64,000 bases of DNA, taken from Candidatus Mycobacterium wuenschmannii (GTDB lineage Bacteria > Actinomycetota > Actinomycetes > Mycobacteriales > Mycobacteriaceae). The stretch is from contig NZ_CP126981.1 of NCBI RefSeq assembly GCF_030252325.1, positions 3,472,001 to 3,536,000 of the forward strand, written 5' to 3'. The position numbers were made by a program, and so were the translations under genes. Under the pieces are notes generated by a model. It did not search any database, was not told the origin of the DNA, and worked only from the letters and a program-made list of their open reading frames with translations. Below, piece by piece: positions 33,983 through 51,911 of the stretch; the stretch's first letter is position 1, and each line of letters opens with the position of its first letter.

Positions 33983-36900
33983 TCAATTTGCCTGTTGGGC
34001 GTGAATCTTGTTGAGCGCCTGGGTCATATGCGCGCCGACCTTGGCGATGATCGGCTCGTCGATGGCCTGGATGTGCTCGCCACCGATCGGCACGATCTCC
34101 AAGTCGGCAACGTACTCGCTCCAGCCGCCGTCCGGTTTGCGGGTGGCATACGCGGGCTCGAACACGATCGCGTCGTCGTGGTAACGGTCGGCCATGTACA
34201 GCGCGACATGCCCGTCGTAGGGCTGGATCTCGATGGTGTCCAACGCCCGGTTGTCCAGGTACGACGTGCGCTGGTGCTCGATGATCCCGCCCGGGATCTG
34301 CACGCCGCTCTGCGCGACGACGTCGAGGACGAACCTGACCTGACCCTCGTCGTCAAGCTTCTCGAGTTCCTCGTACGGGATCTCCGGAACCTCGACGTTG
34401 AAGGTGCGCTCGGCGAATCGCGCGTAGCGGTCCCAGCGGGCGCGCATGCCCGCCTGGCTCTGGTCGATCGGCTCGCCGGGCAGCACCAGGTCGATCAGCC
34501 CGACGAAGCGGACGTCGGCGCCGGCGCGCTTGAGGCCGATCGCGCACGCGTAGGCCAGCGCCCCGCCCAGCGACCAGCCGGCCAGCACGAACGGGCCGTT
34601 GTGCAGCTCCAGCAGCTTGGGCACGTACTCGGCGGCGCGCTCTTCGATCGAGCCCTCGACCCGCTCGATGCCGTAGACCGGGATGTCCGCGGGCAGCCGC
34701 TTCATCAGCGGCTCGTAGACCACGGTCGACCCGCCCGCCGGGTGGAACACGAACAGCGGCGGCTTGGTGGAACCCTCGACCGGCGCCCGCAGCGTGCGGA
34801 CGAATCCGTCGACCACACCTTCTTCGAGCTGGTCGCGGACGACACTCGCCAGGCCCTCGATGGTGGTCGCCGACGTCACGTCCTCGACGGTGATGGTGCC
34901 CTCGGCGCGCTCGGACAGTCGCTCCGCCAGCTTGGCGGCGACGCCGTCGTCGAGCTTGGGCAGCGCGTTGAAGATGCCGCCCGGCGACTTGCCGGTGACG
35001 ATCGCCCAGGTGGCGAACGTGACGCGCTCGGCGGCGTCGCGCGGCGGCACGTCGGCGCCGAGCGCCTCGGTCACCGCTTCCTGGGTGAGCACCTTGGCGG
35101 CCGCGGCAGCGGCGGTCGCGGTGCTCACGTTGGCCTCGGGCGCGGCTGCCGGGCCGGCCGGGTTCGTCGGCGGCGGCGGGATCGGTGCGGCCGGCTCGGG
35201 TTGGGGTTCCGGCTCGGCCTGCGGATCGGGTGCGGGCGCGGTCACGGAAACCGGCGTCGCACCGGACAGCATCGCGGCCTGCTCGGCGGCGATCTCCTCG
35301 GGCGTCTGCGTCTTCTGGTGCTCGTGCATGGCCTGCACCTCGTCGCGGTGCTCGACGGCGTACTCGATCAGCTTTTCGATGTGATAGAGGTTCGCATCGC
35401 GGACGGCCTGCAGCTGAATCGGCGGCATGTCGAAGTCGTACTCGACGCGGTTCTTGATCCGCACGGCCATCATCGAGTCCAGGCCGAGTTCGACAAGCGG
35501 GACCTCCCAGGGCAGGTCCTCGGGCTCGTAGCCCATCGCCATCGACACGATCGACGCCAGCCGATCCCCTACGGTCTCACCGGAATCCGACGACCAGCGG
35601 GCCATGCCGCCGATCTGACGGGCGGTCAGGCTGTCGGTGACGGTGCCCGCTTCGGGCTCTTCGGCCGCGGGCTCGGTAACCGGGCCGGCGGTGACGGTCG
35701 ACGCGATCGCCGCGCCCGCACCGACGGCGGTCGGCAGCACCGACGCCTGGCCGGCACGGGATACCAGCGCGTCGTAGACCAGCGTGAAGGACTCGTCGAT
35801 GCGGGCATGGACCTGCACCGACGCGCCACCGGGGTGGCGGGTCAGCGTGGTCACCAGGCGGGCGTTCTCACCCGCGACCGCACGTTGCTCGGAGGCCGTC
35901 AACACCGCGTCCGGAAGCACCTGCGTCGCAGCGGCTTTCACTAGTGCGGCGAGGTCGGTCTCGCCACGCGGCGCGTACTCCCAGACGTGTCGGCCGTCGG
36001 GCATCGCGACGTGGGTGCCCGGCATCAGCACCGAACCGTCGCCGGAGAAGTGCGCGTCCAGCCAGTGCTCCTTGCGCTTGAAGCGCGTCGGCGGGACGTT
36101 CGCATAACCTTCGGGACCGGACGCGCGACTGAACAGCGTCCGGATGTCGAGGTCGTGGCCGAACACGAACAGCTGCGCCATCGCCGAGACCATCGACTCG
36201 ACGTCGTCCTGCTTGCGGGCAAGCGTCGGAATCAGCTGTGCGTCAGGCAATCCCGCGGCCGCGGTGGTCAGGCCGATCTGCATCAGGGCGACCGGGTTCG
36301 GCGCGAGTTCGAGGAAAGTGGTGTAGCCGTTGTCGACAGCGTTGCGCACACCATGGGTGAAGTACACCGAGTGCCGCATGCCCTTGATCCAGTAGGGGAC
36401 CTCGTGCAGCGGCTCGCCACCGGGGCGGACGTAGGTGCCCTCGTTCACCGTAGAGAAGATCCCGACGTGCGGGGCCGTCGGCGAGATCCCTTGCAGCTCA
36501 GCGGAGAACTCGCCCAGCAGCGGGTCCATCTGCGAAGTGTGGCCGGCGCCCTTGGTCTGGAGCTTGCGGGCGAAGCGGCCCTCGGTCTCGGCGCGGGCGA
36601 CGATCGCGTCGATCTGTTCGGGCGGGCCGCCGATGACGGTCTGACTCGGTGCGGCGTAGACGCACACCTCGAGGCCCGGGAAGTCGGCGAACACCGTCTT
36701 GAGCTCGTCGGCTGAGTATTCGACGAGCGCCATGAAGCGGATGTATTCGCCGAACAGCATCGCCTCGCCCTCGCCCATCAGGTGCGAGCGCGAACAGATC
36801 ACCCGGGTCGCGTCGGCCAGCGACAGCCCACCGGAGAAGTACGCCGACGCGGGCTCGCCCAGCGACTGGCCGATCACCGCAGCGGGTTTGGCGCCGTGGT

Positions 36901-39265
36901 GCTTGAGTACCTCGCCCAGGCCGATCTGGATCGCGAAGATGACGACGTTGCTGGTCTCGATGCCGTAGTCGACGGAGTCGTCGAGGATCAGCTCGAGAAT
37001 CGAGTAGCCCCGCTCGTCCTGGATCAGCGCGTCGACCTTCTCGATCCACTCGGCGAAGATCGCGTTGCGCAGGTAGAGGTTCTTGCCCATCTTGCGGTGC
37101 TGGGCGCCGAATCCGGCCATCGCCCACACCGGCCCGTTGGTGACTGGGCCGTCGGTGCTGAACACGTAGGGCTTTTGCTTGCCCTCGGCGATCGCCCATA
37201 GGCCCTTGATCGCCTCTTCGTGATCGTGGGCCAGCACCACAGCGCGGGATCGGCCGTGGTTGCGACGCGACAGCGCGCGGCCGATCGACTCCAGCGAAGC
37301 CGCCTGTCCCTCAGGCGATTCCATCCAGTCGGCCAGCTCGGCGGCCGCGGTCCGCTTGCGTGACGTCAGGAACGCCGACACGGCCAGCGGCACAACCGGG
37401 GTCGGAACCTCTTCGGCCGCAAGCTCTTCCAGCGCGATCTCTTTGAGACGCAGGGCTTCCTCGGTGATGCCGGGCAGCTCGTACTCATCGTCGGACGCCT
37501 TGGGATCGTCCTCGATAAACTCGCCGTACTCGTCGAAGCGCATCCCGCCGACCGTCTCGACGTGGGACTCTTCGTTGGGTGCCGCGGTCACCTCGACGAC
37601 CGTCTCGGGCTCCCGCTCGACGACGTCGCGCGGCAGTACCTCGCGCAGCACAACGTGTGCGTTGGCACCACCGAAACCGAAGCTCGACACACCGGCGACG
37701 GCGTAGCCGCCGTACCGCGGCCAGTCGCTCGCGGTGTCAAGGACTTTCAGGTGCGAGGCATCGAAGTCGATGTAGGGGTTGGGGCCGGCGTAGTTGATCG
37801 ACGGCGGCAGCTTGTCGTGCTGCAGTGCGAGCACCATCTTGGACAGGCTGGCCGCACCGGCGGCCGACTCCATGTGTCCCACATTGGTTTTGACCGCACC
37901 AAGCAGCAGCGGCTTGTCGGCGGGACGGCCGCGGCCGACCACCCGGCCCAGCGCCTGCGCCTCGATCGGGTCACCGAGAACCGTTCCGGTGCCGTGCGCC
38001 TCGACGTAGTCGATGGTGCGCGGGTTGATGCCGGCGTCCTTGTAGGCCCGGCGCAGCACGTCGGCCTGGGCGTCCGGGTTCGGCGCGATCAGGCCGTTGG
38101 ACCGGCCGTCGTGGTTGACCGCGCTACCGGCGATCACCGCGAGGATCTGGTCGCCGTCGCGGCGCGCGTCGTCGACCCGCTTGAGGACCAGCATCGCCCC
38201 GCCCTCGGAGCGGGTATAGCCGTCGGCGTCCGACGAGAACGACTTGATCCGGCCGTCCGGCGAGAGCACCTGGCCGATCTCGTCGAAACCGAGGGTCACG
38301 GCGGGGGTGATCAGCGCGTTGACACCACCGGCGACGGCGACCTCGCACTCGCCGCTGCGCAGCGCCTGCACCGCCTGGTGCGTGGCGACCAGCGAACTCG
38401 AGCAGGCCGTGTCCACCGCGACCGACGGGCCGTGGAAGTCGTAGAAGTACGAAACTCGGTTGGCCACAATCGAACTCGCGGTACCGGTGATGGCATACGG
38501 GTGCGCGACGGTGGGGTCGGACATCGCCAGGAAGCTGTAGTCGTTCACCGACGTGCCGACGTACACGCCGACGGACTCGCCACGCAGGCTGGACGCCGGG
38601 ATACGGGCGTGCTCGAGCGCCTCCCAGGTGAGTTCCAGCGTCAGCCGCTGCTGGGGGTCGATGTTGTCGGCCTCGGTCTTGGACAGCGCGAAGAACTCGG
38701 AGTCGAATCCCTTGATGTCGCTGAGGTATCCGCCGCGGGTGCGGGCCTTACCGATCGCCTCGGCCAAGCGTGGCTCGTCCATGAACTCCGACCAGCGGCC
38801 CTCGGGCAGGTCGGTGATCGCGTCGCGGCCTTCCAGCAGCGCGGCCCAGGTCTCGTCCGGGGTGTTCATGTCGCCGGGCAGGCGGGTGGCCAGGCCCACC
38901 ACGGCGATGTCGACGCGCTCTACGGGTCCGGCTCGGGTCCAATCGATTTCGTCACCGTCGGAAGACTCGAGCTCCGGGTCGCCCTCGACGATCCAGGTGG
39001 CCAACGACTCGATCGTCGGGTGCTCGAACGCGGCCGCGATCGAGACGGTGACGCCGGTGGCGTCCTCGATGTCGGCGGCCATCGCCACGGCGTCGCGCGA
39101 CGACAGGCCGAGTTCCACCATCGGGGTGGCCTCGTCGATCGACTCGGGCGCCTGCCCGGTGGCCTTGGCGACCCAGCTGCGCAGCCACTGCCGCACCTCG
39201 GCGATGGACATGTCGGTACGGGCCGCGGGGGCCTCGGTGCCGGCTTGGGTGTCTGCGTCAGTCAT
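33983..39265 (-). CDS. pks13: Polyketide synthase Pks13 (mycolate condensase)
   Basis: A 1760-aa type I PKS that condenses the meroacyl chain from FadD32 with a carboxylated C26 chain to give the mycolate precursor. Order: N-terminal ACP with phosphopantetheine Ser56 (GLSSRD); KS about 118-540 with Cys288 (DTACSSS), His424 and His464; AT with Ser801 (GQSLGE); C-terminal ACP with Ser1264 (GLDSMM); a Pro/Ala-rich linker (about 1340-1390); an unassigned helical region (1391-1485); and a thioesterase with Ser1565 (GWSLGG) that releases product onto trehalose. The downstream accD4 start is 19 nt away; fadD32 ends 8 nt upstream. Matches Rv3800c. Confidence 0.96.
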   Translation of the reverse strand: MTDADTQAGTEAPAARTDMSIAEVRQWLRSWVAKATGQAPESIDEATPMVELGLSSRDAVAMAADIEDATGVTVSIAAAFEHPTIESLATWIVEGDPELESSDGDEIDWTRAGPVERVDIAVVGLATRLPGDMNTPDETWAALLEGRDAITDLPEGRWSEFMDEPRLAEAIGKARTRGGYLSDIKGFDSEFFALSKTEADNIDPQQRLTLELTWEALEHARIPASSLRGESVGVYVGTSVNDYSFLAMSDPTVAHPYAITGTASSIVANRVSYFYDFHGPSVAVDTACSSSLVATHQAVQALRSGECEVAVAGGVNALITPAVTLGFDEIGQVLSPDGRIKSFSSDADGYTRSEGGAMLVLKRVDDARRDGDQILAVIAGSAVNHDGRSNGLIAPNPDAQADVLRRAYKDAGINPRTIDYVEAHGTGTVLGDPIEAQALGRVVGRGRPADKPLLLGAVKTNVGHMESAAGAASLSKMVLALQHDKLPPSINYAGPNPYIDFDASHLKVLDTASDWPRYGGYAVAGVSSFGFGGANAHVVLREVLPRDVVEREPETVVEVTAAPNEESHVETVGGMRFDEYGEFIEDDPKASDDEYELPGITEEALRLKEIALEELAAEEVPTPVVPLAVSAFLTSRKRTAAAELADWMESPEGQAASLESIGRALSRRNHGRSRAVVLAHDHEEAIKGLWAIAEGKQKPYVFSTDGPVTNGPVWAMAGFGAQHRKMGKNLYLRNAIFAEWIEKVDALIQDERGYSILELILDDSVDYGIETSNVVIFAIQIGLGEVLKHHGAKPAAVIGQSLGEPASAYFSGGLSLADATRVICSRSHLMGEGEAMLFGEYIRFMALVEYSADELKTVFADFPGLEVCVYAAPSQTVIGGPPEQIDAIVARAETEGRFARKLQTKGAGHTSQMDPLLGEFSAELQGISPTAPHVGIFSTVNEGTYVRPGGEPLHEVPYWIKGMRHSVYFTHGVRNAVDNGYTTFLELAPNPVALMQIGLTTAAAGLPDAQLIPTLARKQDDVESMVSAMAQLFVFGHDLDIRTLFSRASGPEGYANVPPTRFKRKEHWLDAHFSGDGSVLMPGTHVAMPDGRHVWEYAPRGETDLAALVKAAATQVLPDAVLTASEQRAVAGENARLVTTLTRHPGGASVQVHARIDESFTLVYDALVSRAGQASVLPTAVGAGAAIASTVTAGPVTEPAAEEPEAGTVTDSLTARQIGGMARWSSDSGETVGDRLASIVSMAMGYEPEDLPWEVPLVELGLDSMMAVRIKNRVEYDFDMPPIQLQAVRDANLYHIEKLIEYAVEHRDEVQAMHEHQKTQTPEEIAAEQAAMLSGATPVSVTAPAPDPQAEPEPQPEPAAPIPPPPTNPAGPAAAPEANVSTATAAAAAAKVLTQEAVTEALGADVPPRDAAERVTFATWAIVTGKSPGGIFNALPKLDDGVAAKLAERLSERAEGTITVEDVTSATTIEGLASVVRDQLEEGVVDGFVRTLRAPVEGSTKPPLFVFHPAGGSTVVYEPLMKRLPADIPVYGIERVEGSIEERAAEYVPKLLELHNGPFVLAGWSLGGALAYACAIGLKRAGADVRFVGLIDLVLPGEPIDQSQAGMRARWDRYARFAERTFNVEVPEIPYEELEKLDDEGQVRFVLDVVAQSGVQIPGGIIEHQRTSYLDNRALDTIEIQPYDGHVALYMADRYHDDAIVFEPAYATRKPDGGWSEYVADLEIVPIGGEHIQAIDEPIIAKVGAHMTQALNKIHAQQAN

Positions 39266-39273
39266 GTTGTCGC

Positions 39274-41166
<1,893 letters not shown>

Positions 41167-41186
41167 ACCGCTATCTCTCCTTCATC

Positions 41187-41205
41187 ACCCGGCGCTGGGC
41201 CGGGT
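41187..41205 (-). promoter_or_regulatory. Leader hairpin next to the fadD32 ribosome binding site
   Basis: ACCCGGC (41187-41193), 5-nt loop, GCCGGGT (41199-41205): a perfect 7-bp GC-rich stem ending 4 nt before the Shine-Dalgarno AAGGAG (41182-41177) on the mRNA. It could modulate translation or be only a transcript-end protector. Confidence 0.4.
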
Positions 41206-41358
41206 CTGCATGAGCCTTACCGACGGGGGTCATCGGGCTCGGTTCGGCCTGCGGGGTGTCGCGAACGGCAAACCTCCCAGAGGCTACCGAAGCGCGCCAG
41301 GCGTTCCGCATCGCTGGGAAGCGACGGGCCGACCACAGCTGCTCTTAAATTCTTCTTA

Positions 41359-41388
41359 ATGTTAGTGGGCGGTGGGCCGCCAACCAAA
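41359..41388 (-). promoter_or_regulatory. Possible promoter of fadD32-pks13-accD4
   Basis: On the minus strand a -10 TAACAT (41364-41359) and a -35-like TTTGGT (41388-41383) are 18 nt apart in the one AT-rich patch of the 277-bp gap. The predicted leader is about 185 nt and includes the hairpin at 41187-41205. No gene is seen in this gap. Confidence 0.4.
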
Positions 41389-41443
41389 TCTGAAGGTACC
41401 GCTTTTCACAACTGTGACCTGTGACGCCGGGCCGCCCGTCGAC

Positions 41444-42460
41444 TCACCCGTGTTTTGGATGAGGTGCGCTCTCGATCGTCGCGTGCGCCCAGTTCAACGT
41501 CCACACCGTCGACGGCTGGCCGTCGAGGCTCCAGAACTGGGTCGTGCCGTACAGCGCGTGTACCGGGGCGCCGGCGCCACCGGCCAGGATGTCCAGCGTC
41601 CTGGGCAGATTCCCCAGGCTGAACGCCTCCGGCGGGGCCGCGCAGATCAAATCGCCGGGGCCGCAGATCTCGTTGGTCTTGGCGTTGAGCGCACCGAAGC
41701 CGCCCGGCCGCGCGCCCGTCATCGTCAAACCGAGGGTGGACAGCACCGGCACCTCGTGCAGGATGATTTCCGCTCCCTCGCCCGGCGGGTTCGGCCCGAT
41801 CTCCTGGCCCACCCCCTGCTGGCGGCGGCCGTCGGCGATCAACGTCACACCGAGCACCAGGTCGTCGTCGACCGGTCCCCGGCCGTTGCCGACGTCGCTG
41901 GCGATGTCACCGGCGATCACCGCGCCCTGGGAGAAGCCCACCAGGACATAGCTGGTCAGCGGGCATTTGACGTTCATGTCCGTCATCGCCTTGACCGCGG
42001 CGCGGGTGCCCTCGGCGCGGCTGTCGTTGTAGGAGATCTGCGGGTCGCCGCTCAGCGGATTGTGGAACTGGGCGGTGTACGGGACGGTGAACGTCTCGAC
42101 CCGGCTCGAGTTGAACTGCTCGCGGATCGGACGGGTGACGTTCAGTAGCAACGCCTTTGGGAACTGGACCGGGTTGAGCGGGTCGTCCTGCAGCGACGAC
42201 TCCCAGGTGCCGGGGATCGAGATCAGCTGCACATCGGGACAGCTGGAGTCCTGCGAGGCCGGCCGGGGCTTGTGCGGGCGGGCGGCGCCGCTGCTGGTCG
42301 GCGGCACGATGCTGGGCGGCACCGCGCTGGGCACGCTGTCACGCGACTTGAAGAGCCCGTACACCGCCGTCAGGACCAGCGCGACGACCAGTCCCACCGC
42401 GGCGGCGGCGACCAGCGCCAGGATTCGACGACGGCGTTTCCGCCGTGAGTTCACAGCCAT
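41444..42460 (-). CDS. Cutinase-like cell-envelope lipase (Rv3802c/Culp6-like)
   Basis: A 338-aa membrane-anchored alpha/beta hydrolase. A basic tail ([10 protein letters not shown]) and one helix (about 13-36) anchor it, followed by a Pro/Ser linker and the cutinase fold. Nucleophile elbow GFSQG at 175-179 (Ser177); cysteines in DSSCPD, VKCPL and the pair ICGPGDLIC mark the disulfides. An Asp in the latter loop and a later His (HALYGT) are the likely triad partners. The M. tuberculosis homologue is an essential phospholipase/thioesterase inhibited by tetrahydrolipstatin and tied to mycolate metabolism. AGGAG lies upstream of the ATG. Lies between the fadD32 operon and MPT51, as in Rv3802c. 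Confidence 0.9.
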   Translation of the reverse strand: MAVNSRRKRRRRILALVAAAAVGLVVALVLTAVYGLFKSRDSVPSAVPPSIVPPTSSGAARPHKPRPASQDSSCPDVQLISIPGTWESSLQDDPLNPVQFPKALLLNVTRPIREQFNSSRVETFTVPYTAQFHNPLSGDPQISYNDSRAEGTRAAVKAMTDMNVKCPLTSYVLVGFSQGAVIAGDIASDVGNGRGPVDDDLVLGVTLIADGRRQQGVGQEIGPNPPGEGAEIILHEVPVLSTLGLTMTGARPGGFGALNAKTNEICGPGDLICAAPPEAFSLGNLPRTLDILAGGAGAPVHALYGTTQFWSLDGQPSTVWTLNWAHATIESAPHPKHG

Positions 42461-42574
42461 GATCTCCTGCTAGCAGAGTCGGTCGAGTGCACAGCCGACA
42501 GACTCTCCAGCCGTCGCGCCTCATTCACGGTACCGGGTCGCGGCGCGGCGACACGGCCGCGAAAGGCGGGTGCG

Positions 42575-43474
42575 CTAGCGGATCGCGCCGACGATATCGC
42601 CGGACATCGCGCCCAGCTGACCGCTCCACGAACCCCAGTCATTGCTGCCGCCGCCGGGGAAGTCGAAGTGGCCGTTGTGCCCGCCGACGTTGCGGTACTC
42701 CTGGTAGAAGAACCGGGCGCCGGCCATCGCCTCACCGGCCTGGCCGATCATGGCCGCGGCGTCCCCGCCCATGTTGGTCGGGCTCCAGACCCAGATCCGG
42801 GAGTTGTTCTGCGCCAGCAGCATCGCGTGCACATTCGGGTCGTGCCACTTCCATCGACCCAGCTGCGGGGCACCCCACATGCCGTTGGCGTCGACGCCAC
42901 CGAACTGGGCCATTCCCGCGGTGATCGCGCCGTTGGAAGTGGTGTTCGACGGGTAGAGGAAGCCGGACAGCGAGCCGGCGAAGCCGAACCGCTCGGGGTG
43001 GAAGCACGCGAGCGCCATCGCCGCGTAACCGCCCTGCGAGGCGCCGGCGACGCCGTGGCCGCCGGGCGCCAGGCCCTTGTTCGCGGCCAGCCAGTCCGGC
43101 AGCTCCTGGGACAGGAAGGTGTCCCACTGCTTGCTGCCGTCGCGCTCCCAGTTGGTGTACATGCTGAAGGCGCCACCGGCGGGTGCGACGACCGAGATGC
43201 CCTTGCCGCCGAGCGTGTTGAAGGCGTTGCCCGCGGTCGCCCAGTTGCTGACGTCGGGAGCGGCGTTGAACGCGTCGAGCAGGTACACGGCGTGCGGTCC
43301 GCCCGCCATGAACTGCACCGGGATGTCGCGGCCCATCGCGCCGGAGGGGACCATCAGCGTCTCGTAGCCGGCTGCGCGGGCCGCGCTCATCTGCGTCCCG
43401 ATGAGGCCTCCGCCCGTCAATACGGCGGCACCCAGCAGACACAGCAGCCTGAACAGCACTGACAGACTTCTCAT
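42575..43474 (-). CDS. Antigen 85-family protein MPT51 (FbpD) with a Ser at the nucleophile position
   Basis: A 299-aa secreted protein (signal peptide about 1-35). Fold and sequence are those of MPT51: SGAMGRDIPVQF, DAFNAAPDVSNW, FLYPSNTTSNGAITAGM and HNGHFDFP. The elbow reads GASQGGYAA, with Ser146 (codon at 43037-43039); M. tuberculosis MPT51, as I recall it, has Ala there and is inactive. His266/His269 are present, Glu259 is a possible acid. Role in the family: fibronectin and sugar binding without clear mycolyltransferase activity. ATG at 43474 chosen for the signal peptide; the frame extends further upstream. A hairpin lies between it and fbpA. Confidence 0.9.
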   Translation of the reverse strand: MRSLSVLFRLLCLLGAAVLTGGGLIGTQMSAARAAGYETLMVPSGAMGRDIPVQFMAGGPHAVYLLDAFNAAPDVSNWATAGNAFNTLGGKGISVVAPAGGAFSMYTNWERDGSKQWDTFLSQELPDWLAANKGLAPGGHGVAGASQGGYAAMALACFHPERFGFAGSLSGFLYPSNTTSNGAITAGMAQFGGVDANGMWGAPQLGRWKWHDPNVHAMLLAQNNSRIWVWSPTNMGGDAAAMIGQAGEAMAGARFFYQEYRNVGGHNGHFDFPGGGSNDWGSWSGQLGAMSGDIVGAIR

Positions 43475-43583
43475 CCCAGACCTCGCTTGTCGCTCGACCG
43501 CCGATAGGGGCAACTGCGCAGCGGCCCCCGGTTCCGGGAGAAAGCTAATCACACCCGTCAGACGCCGACGCCGGAAACGGCGA

Positions 43584-43613
43584 ACGGCGGCGACCCCGCA
43601 GGATCGCCGCCGT
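43584..43613 (-). terminator. Hairpin terminator downstream of the antigen 85 gene
   Basis: ACGGCGGCGA (43584-43593) and TCGCCGCCGT (43604-43613), a perfect 10-bp stem over a 10-nt loop, 19 nt after the antigen 85 stop on the minus strand. No T-run. Confidence 0.7.
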
Positions 43614-43631
43614 CGGCCGTACTGATTGTTC

Positions 43632-47050
<3,419 letters not shown>

Positions 47051-47073
<23 letters not shown>

Positions 47074-47956
47074 CAACGGTTCCGATCAAGGCGAGAAACA
47101 GCACCTGCAACACCCGGTCGCGCAGCGCGATGTCTTCGGGTTCGCCCGCCAGACCGCCGTCGACGTCCACCGCGTAGCGCAGGATCGCGATCGTGAACGG
47201 CACCATGGACACCGCGAACCAACCGGCCCTGCCGTGGTCACGCTCGAAGGCCCACAACCCGTAGCAGACGACCACGGCGGTCGCCGACATCGTCCAGACG
47301 AATCGCAGGTACGTGCTGGTGTAGCTCTCCAGCGACTTGCGGATGCTCGCGCCGGTGCGCTCGGCCAACTGCAGTTCCGCGTAGCGCTTTCCGGCCGCCA
47401 TGAACAACGAGCCGAAGGCCATGGTCAACAGGAACCATTGCGACAGATGGGTATTGGTGGCCGCGCCACCGGCGATCGCGCGGATCAGATACGCCGACGA
47501 GACGATGCTGATGTCGATCACCGCTTGGTGCTTCAGGCCGAAGCAGTAGCCCAGCTGCATGCCGATGTAGACGGCCATCACCAGCGCCAGGTTGGGGGTG
47601 AGCCAGTACGCGATGCCCAGCGACAACACGGCGAGCACCACCGCCAGTGTGTAGGCCAGCCACGGGGACACGACGCCGGCGGCGATCGGCCGGAAGCGCT
47701 TGGTCGGGTGCTGCCGGTCGGCCTCGACGTCGCGGACGTCGTTGATGAGATAGATCGACGAGGCGCCGAGGCTGAACACCACGAACGCCACCGTGATCTG
47801 GAGCAGCACGTCGCGGTAGTTGTAGTGGGCGTCGGCGCCCCACGCAGCCAGCGGCGCGGCCAGCACTAGGACGTTCTTCACCCACTGCCGCGGGCGCATC
47901 GCCTTGATGACGCCGACGACCAAGTTGGCCGGGGGCCCGGCCACCTTCTCGCTCAT
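47051..47956 (-). CDS. ubiA: Decaprenyl-phosphate phosphoribosyltransferase (UbiA/DppR)
   Basis: A 301-aa UbiA-superfamily enzyme with about nine helices. First Asp motif NDVRDVEAD at 72-80, second in YAVDVDGGLAGEPED near the C-terminus. It joins decaprenyl phosphate and PRPP to make decaprenylphosphoryl-5-phosphoribose, the first step toward DPA. ATG at 47956 (MSEKVAGPP) has GGAGCGCGAG upstream and overlaps the stop of the phosphatase gene (ATGA). Matches Rv3806c, mutated in some ethambutol-resistant isolates. Confidence 0.94.
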
Positions 47957-48472
47957 CTCGCGCTCCACCTGTCGTCTGCCCAACTCGTGGCGGCCGCGAC
48001 GGCGGCCCCGACTGCGACACCGGTGGCCACGTCGCTGGGATAGTGCACGCCGAGCAGCACCCGGGAGAGCGCCATCGGCGGGACCAGCATGACAGGCAGC
48101 GGCAGGCCGGTGGCCCGGGCCAGCAGAATGGCGGCAGCGGTGGTCGACGTGGCGTGCGCGGACGGGAAGCTCAGGCTGCTCGGGGTGCCGACGTTGACGG
48201 CAACGGCGGGGTGGTGCGGACGCGGGCGCCGGACGATCCGCTTGATCACCACGGCGGCGGCGTGCGCGGCGAACGCCCCGACACCGGCGCGTATCCAGTT
48301 GCGGCGGTTGGCCGGTTGCGCGGCGGCGCCGATCGCCGAGACCGCCAACCAGCCGAGGCTGTGCTCGCCGAAGTGGGACAGGGCCCGCGCGATGGCCAGC
48401 GCGCCGGGGCGATCCGCCAGCGCCGACTGAACGGCGACCAGGACGGCCACTTCGCCGCCCGGCGACGCCGAC

Positions 48473-48492
<20 letters not shown>
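47953..48492 (-). CDS. Decaprenylphosphoryl-5-phosphoribose phosphatase (PAP2 family)
   Basis: A 179-aa PAP2-type phosphatase with several helices. The three PAP2 motifs are KRIVRRPRP (84-92), PSAH (110-113) and SRVLLGVHYPSD (143-154) with the catalytic His pair. It removes the 5-phosphate from DPPR to give DPR, substrate of DprE1. It overlaps glfT2 by 20 nt and ubiA by ATGA. Matches Rv3807c. Confidence 0.9.
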
Positions 48493-51792
<3,300 letters not shown>

Positions 51793-51911
51793 TCACTCCA
51801 GTAACAACATCCACGTAAGTAACATCGCTCCTGTGTCCGAATAAGCACTAGTCAGACACCGTGAGCGCCCCCGGCGATCACGAAACCGCAGTCCAGATTG
51901 AGGAGACTTCC

